46,693 bases of DNA from an uncultured Hyphomicrobiales bacterium (GTDB lineage: Bacteria; Pseudomonadota; Alphaproteobacteria; Rhizobiales; Beijerinckiaceae), in NCBI GenBank assembly GCA_903884435.1, contig CAISEY010000007.1:1-46693 (forward strand), read 5' to 3'. The notes beneath the pieces were generated by a model, which did not search any database, was not told the DNA's origin, and saw nothing but the letters and a program-made list of their open reading frames with translations. Position numbers and translations under genes: made by a program. Positions 8,375 to 16,639 of the stretch are shown in pieces. The first letter of the stretch is position 1. Each line of letters opens with the position of its first letter.

Positions 8375-9364
8375 ATGACGAAAACGCGCCGGACGATTCT
8401 GAAGCTCCTGGGCGCCGGCGCCGTGGTCGGCCCGGCGCGCGTGGTCGCGCAGCAGGGCTATCCCTCGAGGCCCGTCAAGATCATCGTGCCCTATCCCGCG
8501 GGCGGCCCCTACGACGGCATTCCCCGGATCGTCTCGCAATACCTGAGCGAAAGGCACGGCTGGTCCGTCGTCATCGAAAACCGCGCCGGCGCCAGCGGCC
8601 TCACGGGCGTCATGGCGGCGAAACAATCGGCGCCGGACGGCTACACGCTCGTCGTCACCACGTCGAGCACGCACGGATCGGCGCCCGCGCTGAAGAGTTC
8701 GCTTCCCTACGACCCGTGGAAAGATCTCGCGCCGGTGACGCTGCTGGCGGACGCCTTTCTCGTGGCGCTCGTGCGCAAGGACGTGCCCGTGACGTCCATC
8801 GGCGAACTCGTTTCTCTCATCCGCGCGAAGCCGGGCGAACTCAATTACGCGAGCGGCGGCTACGCCTCGCAACATCACCTCGCTTCCGCGATGATGCTCC
8901 AGCAGTCGGGACTGAAGCAGGACGACGCGAAGCACGTGCCCTTCACAGGTCTCGCCCCGGCGCTTTACGCCCTGATCGGCGGCAACGTCGATTTCATGAT
9001 CACGACGACGGGCGCCGCGGCCCAGTACATCGACCGGGGCGACCTTCGCGCGCTCGCCGTGACGAGCCCCAAACGCTCGCCGCGGTTCCCGGACGTTCCG
9101 ACCATGGCGGAAAGCGGATTTCCCGGTTTTCAGGTTCTCGCCTGGTGCGGGCTGGCGGCGCCAGCGGGCACGCCCGAGCCGATCCTCGCGCTGTGGAACC
9201 GGATGGCGAACGAGGCCCTCTCCGATCCCGGCGTCGCGCGCAAGATCGCCAGCCAGGACTACGAGCCGCGCGGCGGAACCGCCGCCGCCTACACGGACTT
9301 CTTTTCAAGGGACATCGAGCAATATCGCCGCCTCGCCGAGGCGACCGGTTTGAAGGACGATTGA
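8375..9364 (+). CDS. Bug/TctC-family solute-binding protein with Tat-like signal
   Basis: This gene encodes 329 residues from the ATG at 8375. A GTG at 8354 lies inside the previous gene and would only add seven residues before the signal sequence, so the ATG is preferred. The N-terminus MTKTRRTILKLLGAGAVVGPARVVAQQ looks like a Tat or Tat-like signal. The mature part opens YPSRPVKIIVPYPAGGPYDG and carries SAPDGYTLVVTTSS, VPFTGLAPALYAL and GLAAPAGTPEP, all Bug/TctC hallmarks. It starts 1 bp after the racemase-like gene stops and is followed at 32 bp by the amidohydrolase gene, so it is in the same operon. It is the third Bug gene in the window; no TctAB is adjacent. Confidence 0.87.
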   Translation: MTKTRRTILKLLGAGAVVGPARVVAQQGYPSRPVKIIVPYPAGGPYDGIPRIVSQYLSERHGWSVVIENRAGASGLTGVMAAKQSAPDGYTLVVTTSSTHGSAPALKSSLPYDPWKDLAPVTLLADAFLVALVRKDVPVTSIGELVSLIRAKPGELNYASGGYASQHHLASAMMLQQSGLKQDDAKHVPFTGLAPALYALIGGNVDFMITTTGAAAQYIDRGDLRALAVTSPKRSPRFPDVPTMAESGFPGFQVLAWCGLAAPAGTPEPILALWNRMANEALSDPGVARKIASQDYEPRGGTAAAYTDFFSRDIEQYRRLAEATGLKDD

Positions 9365-9396
9365 ACGGCGCGGGGCCCGCGCCAACGGAGGACACG

Positions 9397-10617
9397 ATGG
9401 ACGACAAGAGCCCGACGCGTGATTTCACGCCATTCGGCGACAACAAGCCGCTTTCGACCGAGAGCGACACGCGCGAGACCCTGCGCAACGCCGCGAAATA
9501 TCGCGACGCGAAAAAATACAGCGACTATTTCATCGTCGACCTCGACACTCATCATTACGAGACGAATTCCTGGACGGAAATCGTCGATTTCATCGAGGAT
9601 CCGGTGCTGCGCGCGGAGGCGCAAAGCTTCAAGCGGCATCCCGACAGCCGCCTGGGGCCGGTGCTCTACCACGCCAACGGCGGCATGTTCTCCCAGAGCG
9701 TCAGCGGCCGCATCACCCATTCGAACCTGACGCCGGGCGAAAAGCTGGATGACAAAAGCGTCCACGCCGACATCGTGCCGCTGCGCCGCGCCATGGATTC
9801 CTTCGGCATCGACCGCATGATCCTGTTCCCCAACGCGCTCTTGCAGGTGGGCACGCATCCGCACGTCAAGACGGAGGTCAACCTCGCCTTCGCCTACGCG
9901 AAATTCCTCACCGAGATGGTGCTTCCGGGCGATCCGCGCCTCAAGACGATGGCGCTGTTGCCCTTCAACGATCCGGACGCCTGCGTCCGCATGATTGAAA
10001 TGTACGGCGATCATCCTTCCGTCGTCGGCTTCACCATCACCAGCGCGCGGTTCAATCCGGTGCATGACAATCGCTACATGCGAATTTACCGCATGCTGGA
10101 AGAACGAGGAATTCCCCTCAGCTTCCACGCCGGGTTCAACTGGAGCGATGGCTACATGAGCCAGCTCGACCGGTTCATTTCCATGCACGCGCTCTCTTTC
10201 GTGCTCTGCAACATGGTGCATCTGACGAACTGGGTGCTCAATGGCCTGTGCGAGCGATTCCCCAAATTGCCGGTCGTCTGGATCGAATCGGGGCTCGCCT
10301 ACATTCCCTTCCTGATGCAGCGCCTCGACAACGAATATCTCATGCGCCAGTCCGAGGCGCCGCTGCTCAGGAAGCTCCCGAGCGACTACATGCGCGACAT
10401 GTTCTATTGCTGCCAGCCCATGGAGCGTTCCAACACGAAGCTCTTGCAGGCGACGCTGGAGGCGATGAACGCGGAGACGCAACTTTTGTTCGCCTCCGAC
10501 TGGCCGCACTGGGATTTCGACGCGCCCTCGGTCATCACCGACCTGCCGTTCCTGTCGGAACAGGGCAAACGCAACATCCTCGGCGAAACCGCGCGCCGCA
10601 TCTACCGCAAGCTCTGA
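9397..10617 (+). CDS. Amidohydrolase family protein (ACMSD-like TIM barrel)
   Basis: A 406-residue cytoplasmic enzyme of the amidohydrolase-2 family. The start at 9397 follows a good CGGAGG site; an upstream extension of the frame lies inside the preceding gene. Metal-binding signatures are visible: D48-L-D50-T-H52-x-x-E55 near the N-terminus (the DxDxHxxE form of this subgroup), His in LSFHAGFN (about residue 245), Glu in WIESGLAYIP, and Asp in LLFASDWPHWDFD (about 370). Relatives include 2-amino-3-carboxymuconate-semialdehyde decarboxylase, gamma-resorcylate decarboxylase and various hydrolases. A metal-dependent decarboxylase or ring-cleavage-product hydrolase is therefore plausible. The Rieske gene follows 30 bp downstream, suggesting the two act together. 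Substrate unknown. Confidence 0.83.
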   Translation: MDDKSPTRDFTPFGDNKPLSTESDTRETLRNAAKYRDAKKYSDYFIVDLDTHHYETNSWTEIVDFIEDPVLRAEAQSFKRHPDSRLGPVLYHANGGMFSQSVSGRITHSNLTPGEKLDDKSVHADIVPLRRAMDSFGIDRMILFPNALLQVGTHPHVKTEVNLAFAYAKFLTEMVLPGDPRLKTMALLPFNDPDACVRMIEMYGDHPSVVGFTITSARFNPVHDNRYMRIYRMLEERGIPLSFHAGFNWSDGYMSQLDRFISMHALSFVLCNMVHLTNWVLNGLCERFPKLPVVWIESGLAYIPFLMQRLDNEYLMRQSEAPLLRKLPSDYMRDMFYCCQPMERSNTKLLQATLEAMNAETQLLFASDWPHWDFDAPSVITDLPFLSEQGKRNILGETARRIYRKL

Positions 10618-10647
10618 CCGCGCGCCCGAATCCGGAGAAGACAAGAC

Positions 10648-11013
10648 ATGTCCGAAATATACGTCGAAGACGCCGACAGGATGCGGCATGGCGACCGGCG
10701 CCTGATCACCGACGGCCGCCTCGAAATCGGGGTGTTTCGCGTGGGCGACGCCTTCCACGCCTTTCTGAATTCCTGCCCGCACCAGGGCGGGCCGGTGTGC
10801 CAGGGAAAAGTGATGCCGCGCGTCGAGGAGCATCTCTCGCCGGGAAAGGAAAGCCTTGGCATGGATTTTTCGAAGGACGAGTTTCACCTCGTTTGCCCCT
10901 GGCACGGATACGAGTTCAAGTTCGAGACGGGAGCCCATCCCGGCTCCCCGTCGACGCGAATTCGCCGGTTCCCAACGAAGGTCGAGGGAGGCAAGGTTTA
11001 TGTCGTGGTCTGA
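10648..11013 (+). CDS. Rieske [2Fe-2S] ferredoxin-like protein
   Basis: A 121-residue single-domain Rieske protein. The cluster ligands are Cys43 and His45 (S-C-P-H-Q-G-G) and Cys83 and His86 (V-C-P-W-H-G-Y). The segment between the two motifs is long, about 37 residues, compared with compact Rieske ferredoxins. No membrane anchor or signal is present, so it is cytoplasmic. It could serve as the electron carrier for a ring-hydroxylating oxygenase, but no oxygenase alpha-subunit gene is in the window. It is embedded between the amidohydrolase and a small unknown gene that overlaps its 3' end by 14 bp, implying translational coupling. Confidence 0.88.
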   Translation: MSEIYVEDADRMRHGDRRLITDGRLEIGVFRVGDAFHAFLNSCPHQGGPVCQGKVMPRVEEHLSPGKESLGMDFSKDEFHLVCPWHGYEFKFETGAHPGSPSTRIRRFPTKVEGGKVYVVV

Positions 11014-11314
11014 GGACGACACGCGGGCGCTGCGCGAGCTTTGCGCGCGGCTCGACGCGAAATGCGCGGAGCAGGAGACGGCCGACGTTCCGGACGAACT
11101 CGTCACCGCGCTCCTGACCAGCGCGACCTCGCTGTTCCGCGCGACGACCCACGAAGGCGGGCGCTCCATCCCGGCCTTCGCGGAATCCTCGGCGGTGCCG
11201 GCGACGTCCGTGGTCGTCGCCGTCAGCGCCATGCTGCGCGCGGTCAACATGAATCCGTTCGACCTCTCCATGTGGTTCAACAGGCCGCTTCCGATGGAGC
11301 GGCCGGGCGGCTGA
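11000..11314 (+). CDS. Small protein of unknown function overlapping the Rieske gene
   Basis: A 104-residue protein I do not recognise. It starts at an ATG 14 bp before the Rieske stop codon, a coupling typical of operon partners. It is acidic and Cys-containing at the N-terminus (LCARLDAKCAEQE), then predicted helical with a hydrophobic stretch (VPATSVVVAVSAMLRAVNM, residues 70-88), and ends in a Phe/Pro-rich tail. No cofactor motif is visible. The overlap with the Rieske frame and the operon position suggest a small partner or accessory subunit of the amidohydrolase/Rieske unit (inference). About 170 bp of non-coding DNA follows before the acyl-CoA dehydrogenase gene. Confidence 0.65.
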   Translation: MSWSEDDTRALRELCARLDAKCAEQETADVPDELVTALLTSATSLFRATTHEGGRSIPAFAESSAVPATSVVVAVSAMLRAVNMNPFDLSMWFNRPLPMERPGG

Positions 11315-11482
11315 ACCACGGGCGGGAAAGAGACGGGAGCGCCGGCGCCAGGGCGAATGGTCGCTCGCGCCGCGCGCCGCGCGAGCTTGTCGCGGGCGCG
11401 CGAACGCGCCAGATTGGCGCCGGGGAAGGCGCGTCCTTCCGGACAATCGAAAACAAGCCCCAGGGCTTCACGGGAGACTGAA

Positions 11483-12682
11483 ATGAGTGGTATCGGCGCT
11501 TCGCCCATCGAAGGCATCACGATGGTGCCCTATGGCGAGGACTTTCCGGAAATTCGCGAATCCATCCGCTCCATCTGCAAGAATTATCCGGGAGCCTACT
11601 GGCGCGAACTCGAGGACAAGGGCGAGCATGGCGAGGAGTTCGTTCGCGAAATCACCGAGGCCGGCTATCTCTCCGCGCTGATTCCCGAGGAATATGGCGG
11701 CGCGGGCCTGCCGCTGCGCGCCGGCGGCGTGATCTTCGAGGAAGTCAACGCGTCCGGCTGCACCTCGGGCGACATCCGCGCGCAAATGTACATGATGAAA
11801 ATGCTGGTGCGTCACGGCACCGAGGCGCAGAAGAAGAAATATCTGCCGGACATTTCGGCGGGCAAGCTGTCCTACCAGTCCTTCGGCGTCACCGAGCCGA
11901 CGACCGGGTCGGACACGCTGAAACTCAAGACCCGCGCCGTCCGCGACGGCAACCATTATGTCGTCAACGGCCAGAAGATCTGGACCTCCCGCGCGCGCAA
12001 CTCCGATCTGATGACGCTGCTGGTGCGCACGACGCCCGCCGACAAGGTGGAGAAACGCACCGACGGCCTGTCCGTGTTGCTGGTCGATATTCGCGAGTCC
12101 GTCGGCAAGGGCATGACCATCCGTCCCATCGAGACCATGGTCAACCACCAGACCAACGAGGTCTTCTACGAGGACCTGCGCGTGCCCGTGGAAAACCTGA
12201 TCGGCGTCGAGAACAAGGGATTCCGCGTCATTCTCGATGGAATGAACTCCGAGCGCATTCTCGTCGCGCACGAATCCATCGGCGACTGCCGCTTCTTCAT
12301 CAACAAGGCGGTCAACTACGCGAAGGAACGCGTCGTCTTCGGGCGTCCCATCGGCCAGAACCAGGGCATCCAGTTCCCGCTGGCGCGCTGCTACTCGAAC
12401 TATCGCTCGGCGGAGCTGATCGTGCGCACCGCCGCGGCGCTGTTCGACGAGGGAAAACCCTGCGCCGAGCAGGCCAACATGTCGCGCCTGCTGTCGTCTG
12501 AGGCCGCGTGGGAATCCGGCGAGGCCTGCATGCAGACCCATGGCGGCTTCGCGGTCGCGCGCGAATACGACATCGAGCGCAAGTGGCGCAGCGCGCGCGT
12601 GCAGCGCATCGCGCCGATTTCGACGAACCTCATCCTGGCCTATATTGGCCAGCACGTGCTCGGCTTGCCGAAATCCTACTGA
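11483..12682 (+). CDS. Acyl-CoA dehydrogenase
   Basis: A 399-residue FAD flavoenzyme that oxidises an acyl-CoA to the 2-enoyl-CoA. The start at 11483 follows CGGGAG. Family signatures are present: SFGVTEPTTGSDTL (residues 133-146), YVVNGQKIWTSRA, ERVVFGRPIGQNQGIQFPLA and MQTHGGFAVAREYDIER. The catalytic-base position of medium/short-chain enzymes (the Glu of IYEGT) reads RIAPIST here, with no Glu. Instead Glu257 in LDGMNSERILVAHE aligns with the base of isovaleryl-CoA and long-chain dehydrogenases, which hints at a branched or bulky acyl substrate (inference). Its stop overlaps by 7 bp the 3' end of the convergent HMG-CoA-lyase-like gene. The enoyl-CoA hydratase at 17725 could take its product. 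Confidence 0.92.
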   Translation: MSGIGASPIEGITMVPYGEDFPEIRESIRSICKNYPGAYWRELEDKGEHGEEFVREITEAGYLSALIPEEYGGAGLPLRAGGVIFEEVNASGCTSGDIRAQMYMMKMLVRHGTEAQKKKYLPDISAGKLSYQSFGVTEPTTGSDTLKLKTRAVRDGNHYVVNGQKIWTSRARNSDLMTLLVRTTPADKVEKRTDGLSVLLVDIRESVGKGMTIRPIETMVNHQTNEVFYEDLRVPVENLIGVENKGFRVILDGMNSERILVAHESIGDCRFFINKAVNYAKERVVFGRPIGQNQGIQFPLARCYSNYRSAELIVRTAAALFDEGKPCAEQANMSRLLSSEAAWESGEACMQTHGGFAVAREYDIERKWRSARVQRIAPISTNLILAYIGQHVLGLPKSY

Positions 12683-13653
12683 GGCGCGGCCTCGCGCGCC
12701 TTCGCCCTCGCGCGAAGCCCGTCGAGGCCGCCGCCCTTCATCACCGAGCCCGGCAGCGGATGGCCGACAATGTCCTCCGCCAGCCGCGCGCAATCGACGA
12801 GGGCCTCGAGATCAACGCCGGTCTCGATGCCCATTTCGTGGCACATGAACACGAGATCCTCGGTGCAGACGTTGCCCGCGGCTCCGGCGTGTCCGGCGAA
12901 GGGACAGCCGCCGAGGCCGCCGACGGAGGAATCGAAGCGGCGCACGCCCATTTCGAGGCCCGCGAAGGCGTTCGCGATTCCCATGCCGCGCGTGTCGTGC
13001 AGATGCAGCGCGAACTCGACGTCCGGAAACTTCGCGCGCGCCGCGCCGAGCACGCGCTTGATCGAGAGCGGCGTCGCCCAGGCCATGGTGTCGGCGAGCA
13101 GAATGTAGCGCAGCGAAATTCCTTGTTCGGCGGCGAGGTCGAGATGTTGTCCGACGAGGTCGACGACGCGCGCCGGCGGAATGTCGCCTTCGAAATTGCA
13201 GCCAAAGGCGGCCATGATTCCGCCGCGCTCGACCTCGATTCCGCGATCCTTGTAGAGGGTCACGATCTCGTGTTGCGCCTGAAGCTGGGCTTCCGGCGTG
13301 CGGTTCTGGTTGCGCTTCAGAAACGTTGGCGACGCCGAGAGGATCGTGGTTCCCTTCACGTCGATGACGCCCGTCGCCAGCGCGCGCTCGAAGCCCTGCG
13401 TGTTCAGCCAGAGCGCCGAATAGGTCACGCCGGGCCGTGGCGTGACGCCGCGCGCGACCTCCTCGGCGTCCGCCATGCCGGGCACCGCCTTCGGGCTGAC
13501 GAAGGACACGATCTGCATGTGATCGACGCCTGTTTGCGAAAGGCGATCGATCAGCTCGATCTTGCGCTTCGTCGGAATGAAGTTTTTCTCGAACTGAAAT
13601 CCCTCGCGGGGACCTTCTTCCTGAATCAGGACGCGTTTCGGAGTGTCGCTCAA
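12676..13653 (-). CDS. Hydroxymethylglutaryl-CoA lyase-like protein
   Basis: A 325-residue TIM-barrel lyase when started at the TTG at 13653, which has GGAAGGA seven bases upstream. An upstream ATG at 13734 would add 27 charged residues with no family similarity, so the TTG is preferred. Motifs are E-E-G-P-R-E-G-F-Q (the Asp of the usual GPRDG is Glu), SFVSPKAVPGMADAEEV and the C-terminal GGLGGCPFAGHA-GNV-TED signature with the catalytic Cys. Members cleave 3-hydroxy-3-methylglutaryl-CoA or related 3-hydroxyacyl-CoAs to acetyl-CoA and a keto acid. Together with the acyl-CoA dehydrogenase and hydratase it could form a leucine-like or branched-acid CoA pathway. It is convergent with the dehydrogenase gene and divergent from the ABC transporter operon. 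Confidence 0.86.
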   Translation of the reverse strand: MSDTPKRVLIQEEGPREGFQFEKNFIPTKRKIELIDRLSQTGVDHMQIVSFVSPKAVPGMADAEEVARGVTPRPGVTYSALWLNTQGFERALATGVIDVKGTTILSASPTFLKRNQNRTPEAQLQAQHEIVTLYKDRGIEVERGGIMAAFGCNFEGDIPPARVVDLVGQHLDLAAEQGISLRYILLADTMAWATPLSIKRVLGAARAKFPDVEFALHLHDTRGMGIANAFAGLEMGVRRFDSSVGGLGGCPFAGHAGAAGNVCTEDLVFMCHEMGIETGVDLEALVDCARLAEDIVGHPLPGSVMKGGGLDGLRARAKAREAAPQ

Positions 13654-13723
13654 CGTGCTTTCCTTCCTCGCGCGCTCCGCGCGCTCGTTGTCGCGGCGCG
13701 ATTGTATGGCGTCGGCTCGCGAT

Positions 13724-13733
13724 TGCAATTGCA
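13724..13733. promoter_or_regulatory. TGCAATTGCA palindrome in a divergent promoter region
   Basis: A perfect 10-bp palindrome lies in the 162-bp region between the lyase-like gene and the ABC transporter ATPase gene, in a locally AT-richer stretch. It might be half or all of an operator for control in both directions. This is a visual guess; no regulator gene is nearby. Confidence 0.25.
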
Positions 13734-13815
13734 TTTTCTCGCGACTAGGCTGCCTCCCGTCGCGCGACGCGCGCGGCGTTCATGAATCGAAGACCAGGAG
13801 GATCGTCGTTCGCGA

Positions 13816-14904
13816 ATGGGCATTGAACTCGTCAAGTTGAGAAAGACGTTCAACGGCCACGCGGCGATCGAATGTCTGGACGTGTCGGTCGGAGCGGGCG
13901 AGATGCTCGTGCTGCTGGGACCGTCGGGTTGCGGCAAGACGACGACGATGCGATGCGTCGCCGGCCTCGAAAATCCCGATAGCGGGCGCGTCGAGATCGG
14001 CGGACGAACCGTGTTCGACGACCGGACCGGCGTCAACGTGCCCATCAATCAGCGCAACACCGGAATGGTCTTCCAGTCCTACGCTATCTGGCCGCACATG
14101 ACCGTGGCGGAGAACGTGGCTTTTCCGCTCGTGATGGCGCGCTGTTCGCGCGGCGAAATCGACGCGCGCGTCAAGGAAATTCTGTCCCTTGTCGGCCTCG
14201 ACGGCTTCGCCGACCGTGGCGCGAGCTATATGAGCGGCGGGCAGATGCAGCGCGTCGCCCTGGCGCGCAGCCTCGTGAGCCGTCCCGCCGTTTTGTTGTT
14301 CGACGAACCCCTGAGCAATCTCGACGCGCGGCTGCGCGATCATTTGCGCGTGCAACTGCGCGAAATCCAGACGCGGCTCGCGATCACCAGCGTTTACGTC
14401 ACGCATGACCAGCGCGAGGCGCTCGCCGTCGCCGACCGCATCGCCGTGATGCGGCGCGGCTCCATTTTGCAGATCGACGATCCCGTGTCGATCTACACCA
14501 ATCCGCGCACGCGCACCGTCGCGGACTTTCTCGGCTACAGCAACATATTCCCGGCCTCGGAGGGACGCGTCGCCGGCGCGGGCTTCGAGGTCGCGCTCGC
14601 CGGCGGGCATCGTCTCGTGGCGTCGCGCGCGCCCGCTTCGCCGGCCGGCGCCCTGTTCGCCTGCGTGCGGCCGGAGGATCTGCGCGTGCGGGCCGCGGAG
14701 ACGAGCGCGCGCTGTGCGGTCAACGCCATCGCGGGCGAGGTGCTGCTCGGCAGCTTCATGGGCAATTACATCCAGTATCGCGTTCGCGTCGCCGGCGGCG
14801 CGGTGTGGGACGCTTTCGACCCGGACATCGCCAATCGCGTCGCGATCGGCGAGCGCGTCACGATGGAAGTCCCGCCCGAAAACGTCCTCCTGCTTCCGGA
14901 GTGA
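13816..14904 (+). CDS. ABC transporter ATP-binding protein (FbpC/PotA type)
   Basis: A 362-residue ATPase that powers the importer encoded by the next two genes. The nucleotide-binding domain has Walker A GPSGCGKTT (residues 35-43), Q-loop VFQSYAIWP, ABC signature MSGGQMQRVALARSL (from 139), Walker B VLLFDEPLSN (from 159) and the switch His in YVTHDQ. A C-terminal TOBE-like regulatory domain (from about residue 235) completes the spermidine/iron(III)/2-aminoethylphosphonate transporter-type ATPase. AGGAGG lies 15 bases before the ATG, rather far, but no better start is visible. The permease gene begins 4 bp after the stop. The substrate cannot be read from the ATPase. Confidence 0.93.
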   Translation: MGIELVKLRKTFNGHAAIECLDVSVGAGEMLVLLGPSGCGKTTTMRCVAGLENPDSGRVEIGGRTVFDDRTGVNVPINQRNTGMVFQSYAIWPHMTVAENVAFPLVMARCSRGEIDARVKEILSLVGLDGFADRGASYMSGGQMQRVALARSLVSRPAVLLFDEPLSNLDARLRDHLRVQLREIQTRLAITSVYVTHDQREALAVADRIAVMRRGSILQIDDPVSIYTNPRTRTVADFLGYSNIFPASEGRVAGAGFEVALAGGHRLVASRAPASPAGALFACVRPEDLRVRAAETSARCAVNAIAGEVLLGSFMGNYIQYRVRVAGGAVWDAFDPDIANRVAIGERVTMEVPPENVLLLPE

Positions 14905-14908
14905 CGCC

Positions 14909-16615
14909 ATGACCTCGCATCGCCCGCCGGTCGCGCGCGCCGCCCTTCGTCTCCTGATCCCGGCGACCCTGTTCGCCGTGCTCGGGATTCTCGTCGTCGC
15001 TCCGTTCGGGATGCTCGTCTTCGCGTCCCTCGCGACGAAGCTGCCGTTTTCCGGTGAGGCCGGCGTCGCCTTCACCCTCGCCAATTATCAGGCGCTGTGG
15101 ACTCCCGTGATGGGCGCCGCGCTCGTCAACACGATCATCGTGTCGCTGGGCGGCGCGGCTCTCGCGATGATCTTCGGCTGCGGCATGGCCTGGCTCGTCG
15201 CGCGCACGGACATTCCCTGCAAGCCGCTCGTGCATGTCGCGGGCGTCATGCCGCTGTTCGTGTCGCTGCTCGTGGCCGCTTTGAGCTGGTCGCTGCTCGG
15301 CGCGGGGCGAACGGGCTACATCAACGTGGTGCTCGAGGGCGTCGGCCTGCCGTTCCGCGTCAACATGCAGTCCCTGACCGGCATCGCCATCGTGCACGGT
15401 CTCTATTACGCGCCCTATCCCTTCATCTTTCTGTTCGGCGCGCTGAATCTCGTTCACCCCGACATGGAGGAGGCGGCGGCGGTGCATGGCGGCGACGTGC
15501 GGCGCATTCTCGGCCACGTCACCTTTCCGCTCGTCAAGCCGGCGCTGCTGGGCTCGCTGATCCTCGTCGTCGTGCTGATGGCGGAGGAGTTTCCGGTGCC
15601 GCAAATCCTCGGCGCGCCCGTGGGAATCGAGACCCTGTCGATCCGCGTCTTCAAGCTGATCGGCCGGGTGCCGTCTTTGCCCAACCAGGCGGCGGCGGTG
15701 AGCATCGTGCTGACGGCGATGGTCTGCGTTCTCGTGTTCACGCAACATCGCGTCCTGCGTGGCCGCGACTATCGCACGGTGACGGGCAAGGGCGCGCAAT
15801 CGCGCCCCGTGCATCTGGGCCGCCTGCGCTGGTGCGCCACGGGCTTCGTCGCCCTCTATGCCTTCGTCGCGATCGTCCTGCCGTTGTTCGCGCTCGCGCA
15901 GGGCGCGCTGCGCAGCAATCTCTACGTGCCGAACATGGCCGCGCTGTTCGATCTCTCGCAATTCAGCGCCGGGCGCCTCGTCGAGGCGTTCGAAAGCCGG
16001 ACGGTGCGCGACGGGCTCGCCAACAGCCTGCTGGCGGGTGTGTCCGCCGCGGTTCTTGGCTCGGTGTTCTTTTTCATTCTCGCCTGCGTCGTCCACCGGA
16101 CCTCGCTGCCGGGACGCAAGCACCTCGAATATGTCGTCATGGCGCCGGTCGCGGTTCCCGCCCTCGTGATGGGCATGGGCATTCTGTGGACCTGGCTCGC
16201 GATTCCCCTGCCGGTCTATGGCACGATCTGGATTCTGATCCTCGCGTTTCTCACGCGCTTCATGCCACAGGGCTATCGCGCGGTGTCGTCGAGCGTCGCG
16301 CAGATTCACGACGATCTCGGTCACGCCGCGCTGATCGCCGGGGCGACGCCCGCGCGCATGGCGTGGGAGATCATTCTGCCGCTGGCGCGCGGCGGCGTCG
16401 CCGCGTCGTTCTTCCTGATGGTGGTGCTGGGAATGCGCGAGCTCACGGCGTCGCTGTTTCTCTACAACACCGACACGCGGCTGCTCTCCATAGTGATCTA
16501 CGAAAATTACGAGAACGGCGACTGGGGCTCCGTGGCCTCGATCAGCTTGATCTACACGGCGGCGCTCGTGTTGTTGACCCTCGTTGGCCAGCGCTGGATG
16601 CGCGCGCGTCCCTGA
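14909..16615 (+). CDS. ABC transporter permease, two fused BPD modules
   Basis: A 568-residue inner-membrane protein with about twelve hydrophobic segments, formed by two tandem binding-protein-dependent permease modules as in FbpB-type iron transporters. Each half has an EAA-like coupling loop: MEEAAAVHGGDVRRILGHVTFPLVKP (about residues 185-210) and LGHAALIAGATPARMAWEIILPLARGG (about 470-500). The start at 14909 is chosen because it is 4 bp after the ATPase stop and leads directly into the first membrane segment; the frame extends upstream only inside the ATPase gene. It forms the channel of the importer with the ATPase before it and the binding protein after it. Confidence 0.93.
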   Translation: MTSHRPPVARAALRLLIPATLFAVLGILVVAPFGMLVFASLATKLPFSGEAGVAFTLANYQALWTPVMGAALVNTIIVSLGGAALAMIFGCGMAWLVARTDIPCKPLVHVAGVMPLFVSLLVAALSWSLLGAGRTGYINVVLEGVGLPFRVNMQSLTGIAIVHGLYYAPYPFIFLFGALNLVHPDMEEAAAVHGGDVRRILGHVTFPLVKPALLGSLILVVVLMAEEFPVPQILGAPVGIETLSIRVFKLIGRVPSLPNQAAAVSIVLTAMVCVLVFTQHRVLRGRDYRTVTGKGAQSRPVHLGRLRWCATGFVALYAFVAIVLPLFALAQGALRSNLYVPNMAALFDLSQFSAGRLVEAFESRTVRDGLANSLLAGVSAAVLGSVFFFILACVVHRTSLPGRKHLEYVVMAPVAVPALVMGMGILWTWLAIPLPVYGTIWILILAFLTRFMPQGYRAVSSSVAQIHDDLGHAALIAGATPARMAWEIILPLARGGVAASFFLMVVLGMRELTASLFLYNTDTRLLSIVIYENYENGDWGSVASISLIYTAALVLLTLVGQRWMRARP

Positions 16616-16639
16616 CGTTGGGTGAAAGGAGACCGGAAC

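Noticed and set aside
9289-11520. 743-codon minus-strand frame across the amidohydrolase, Rieske and small genes
   Set aside because: Shadow of three plus-strand genes with clear motifs and ribosome binding sites; no recognisable domain.
13653-13734. ATG start for the HMG-CoA-lyase-like gene at 13734
   Set aside because: Its 27 extra residues are highly charged, no ribosome binding site precedes it, and the TTG with GGAAGGA gives the normal family length.
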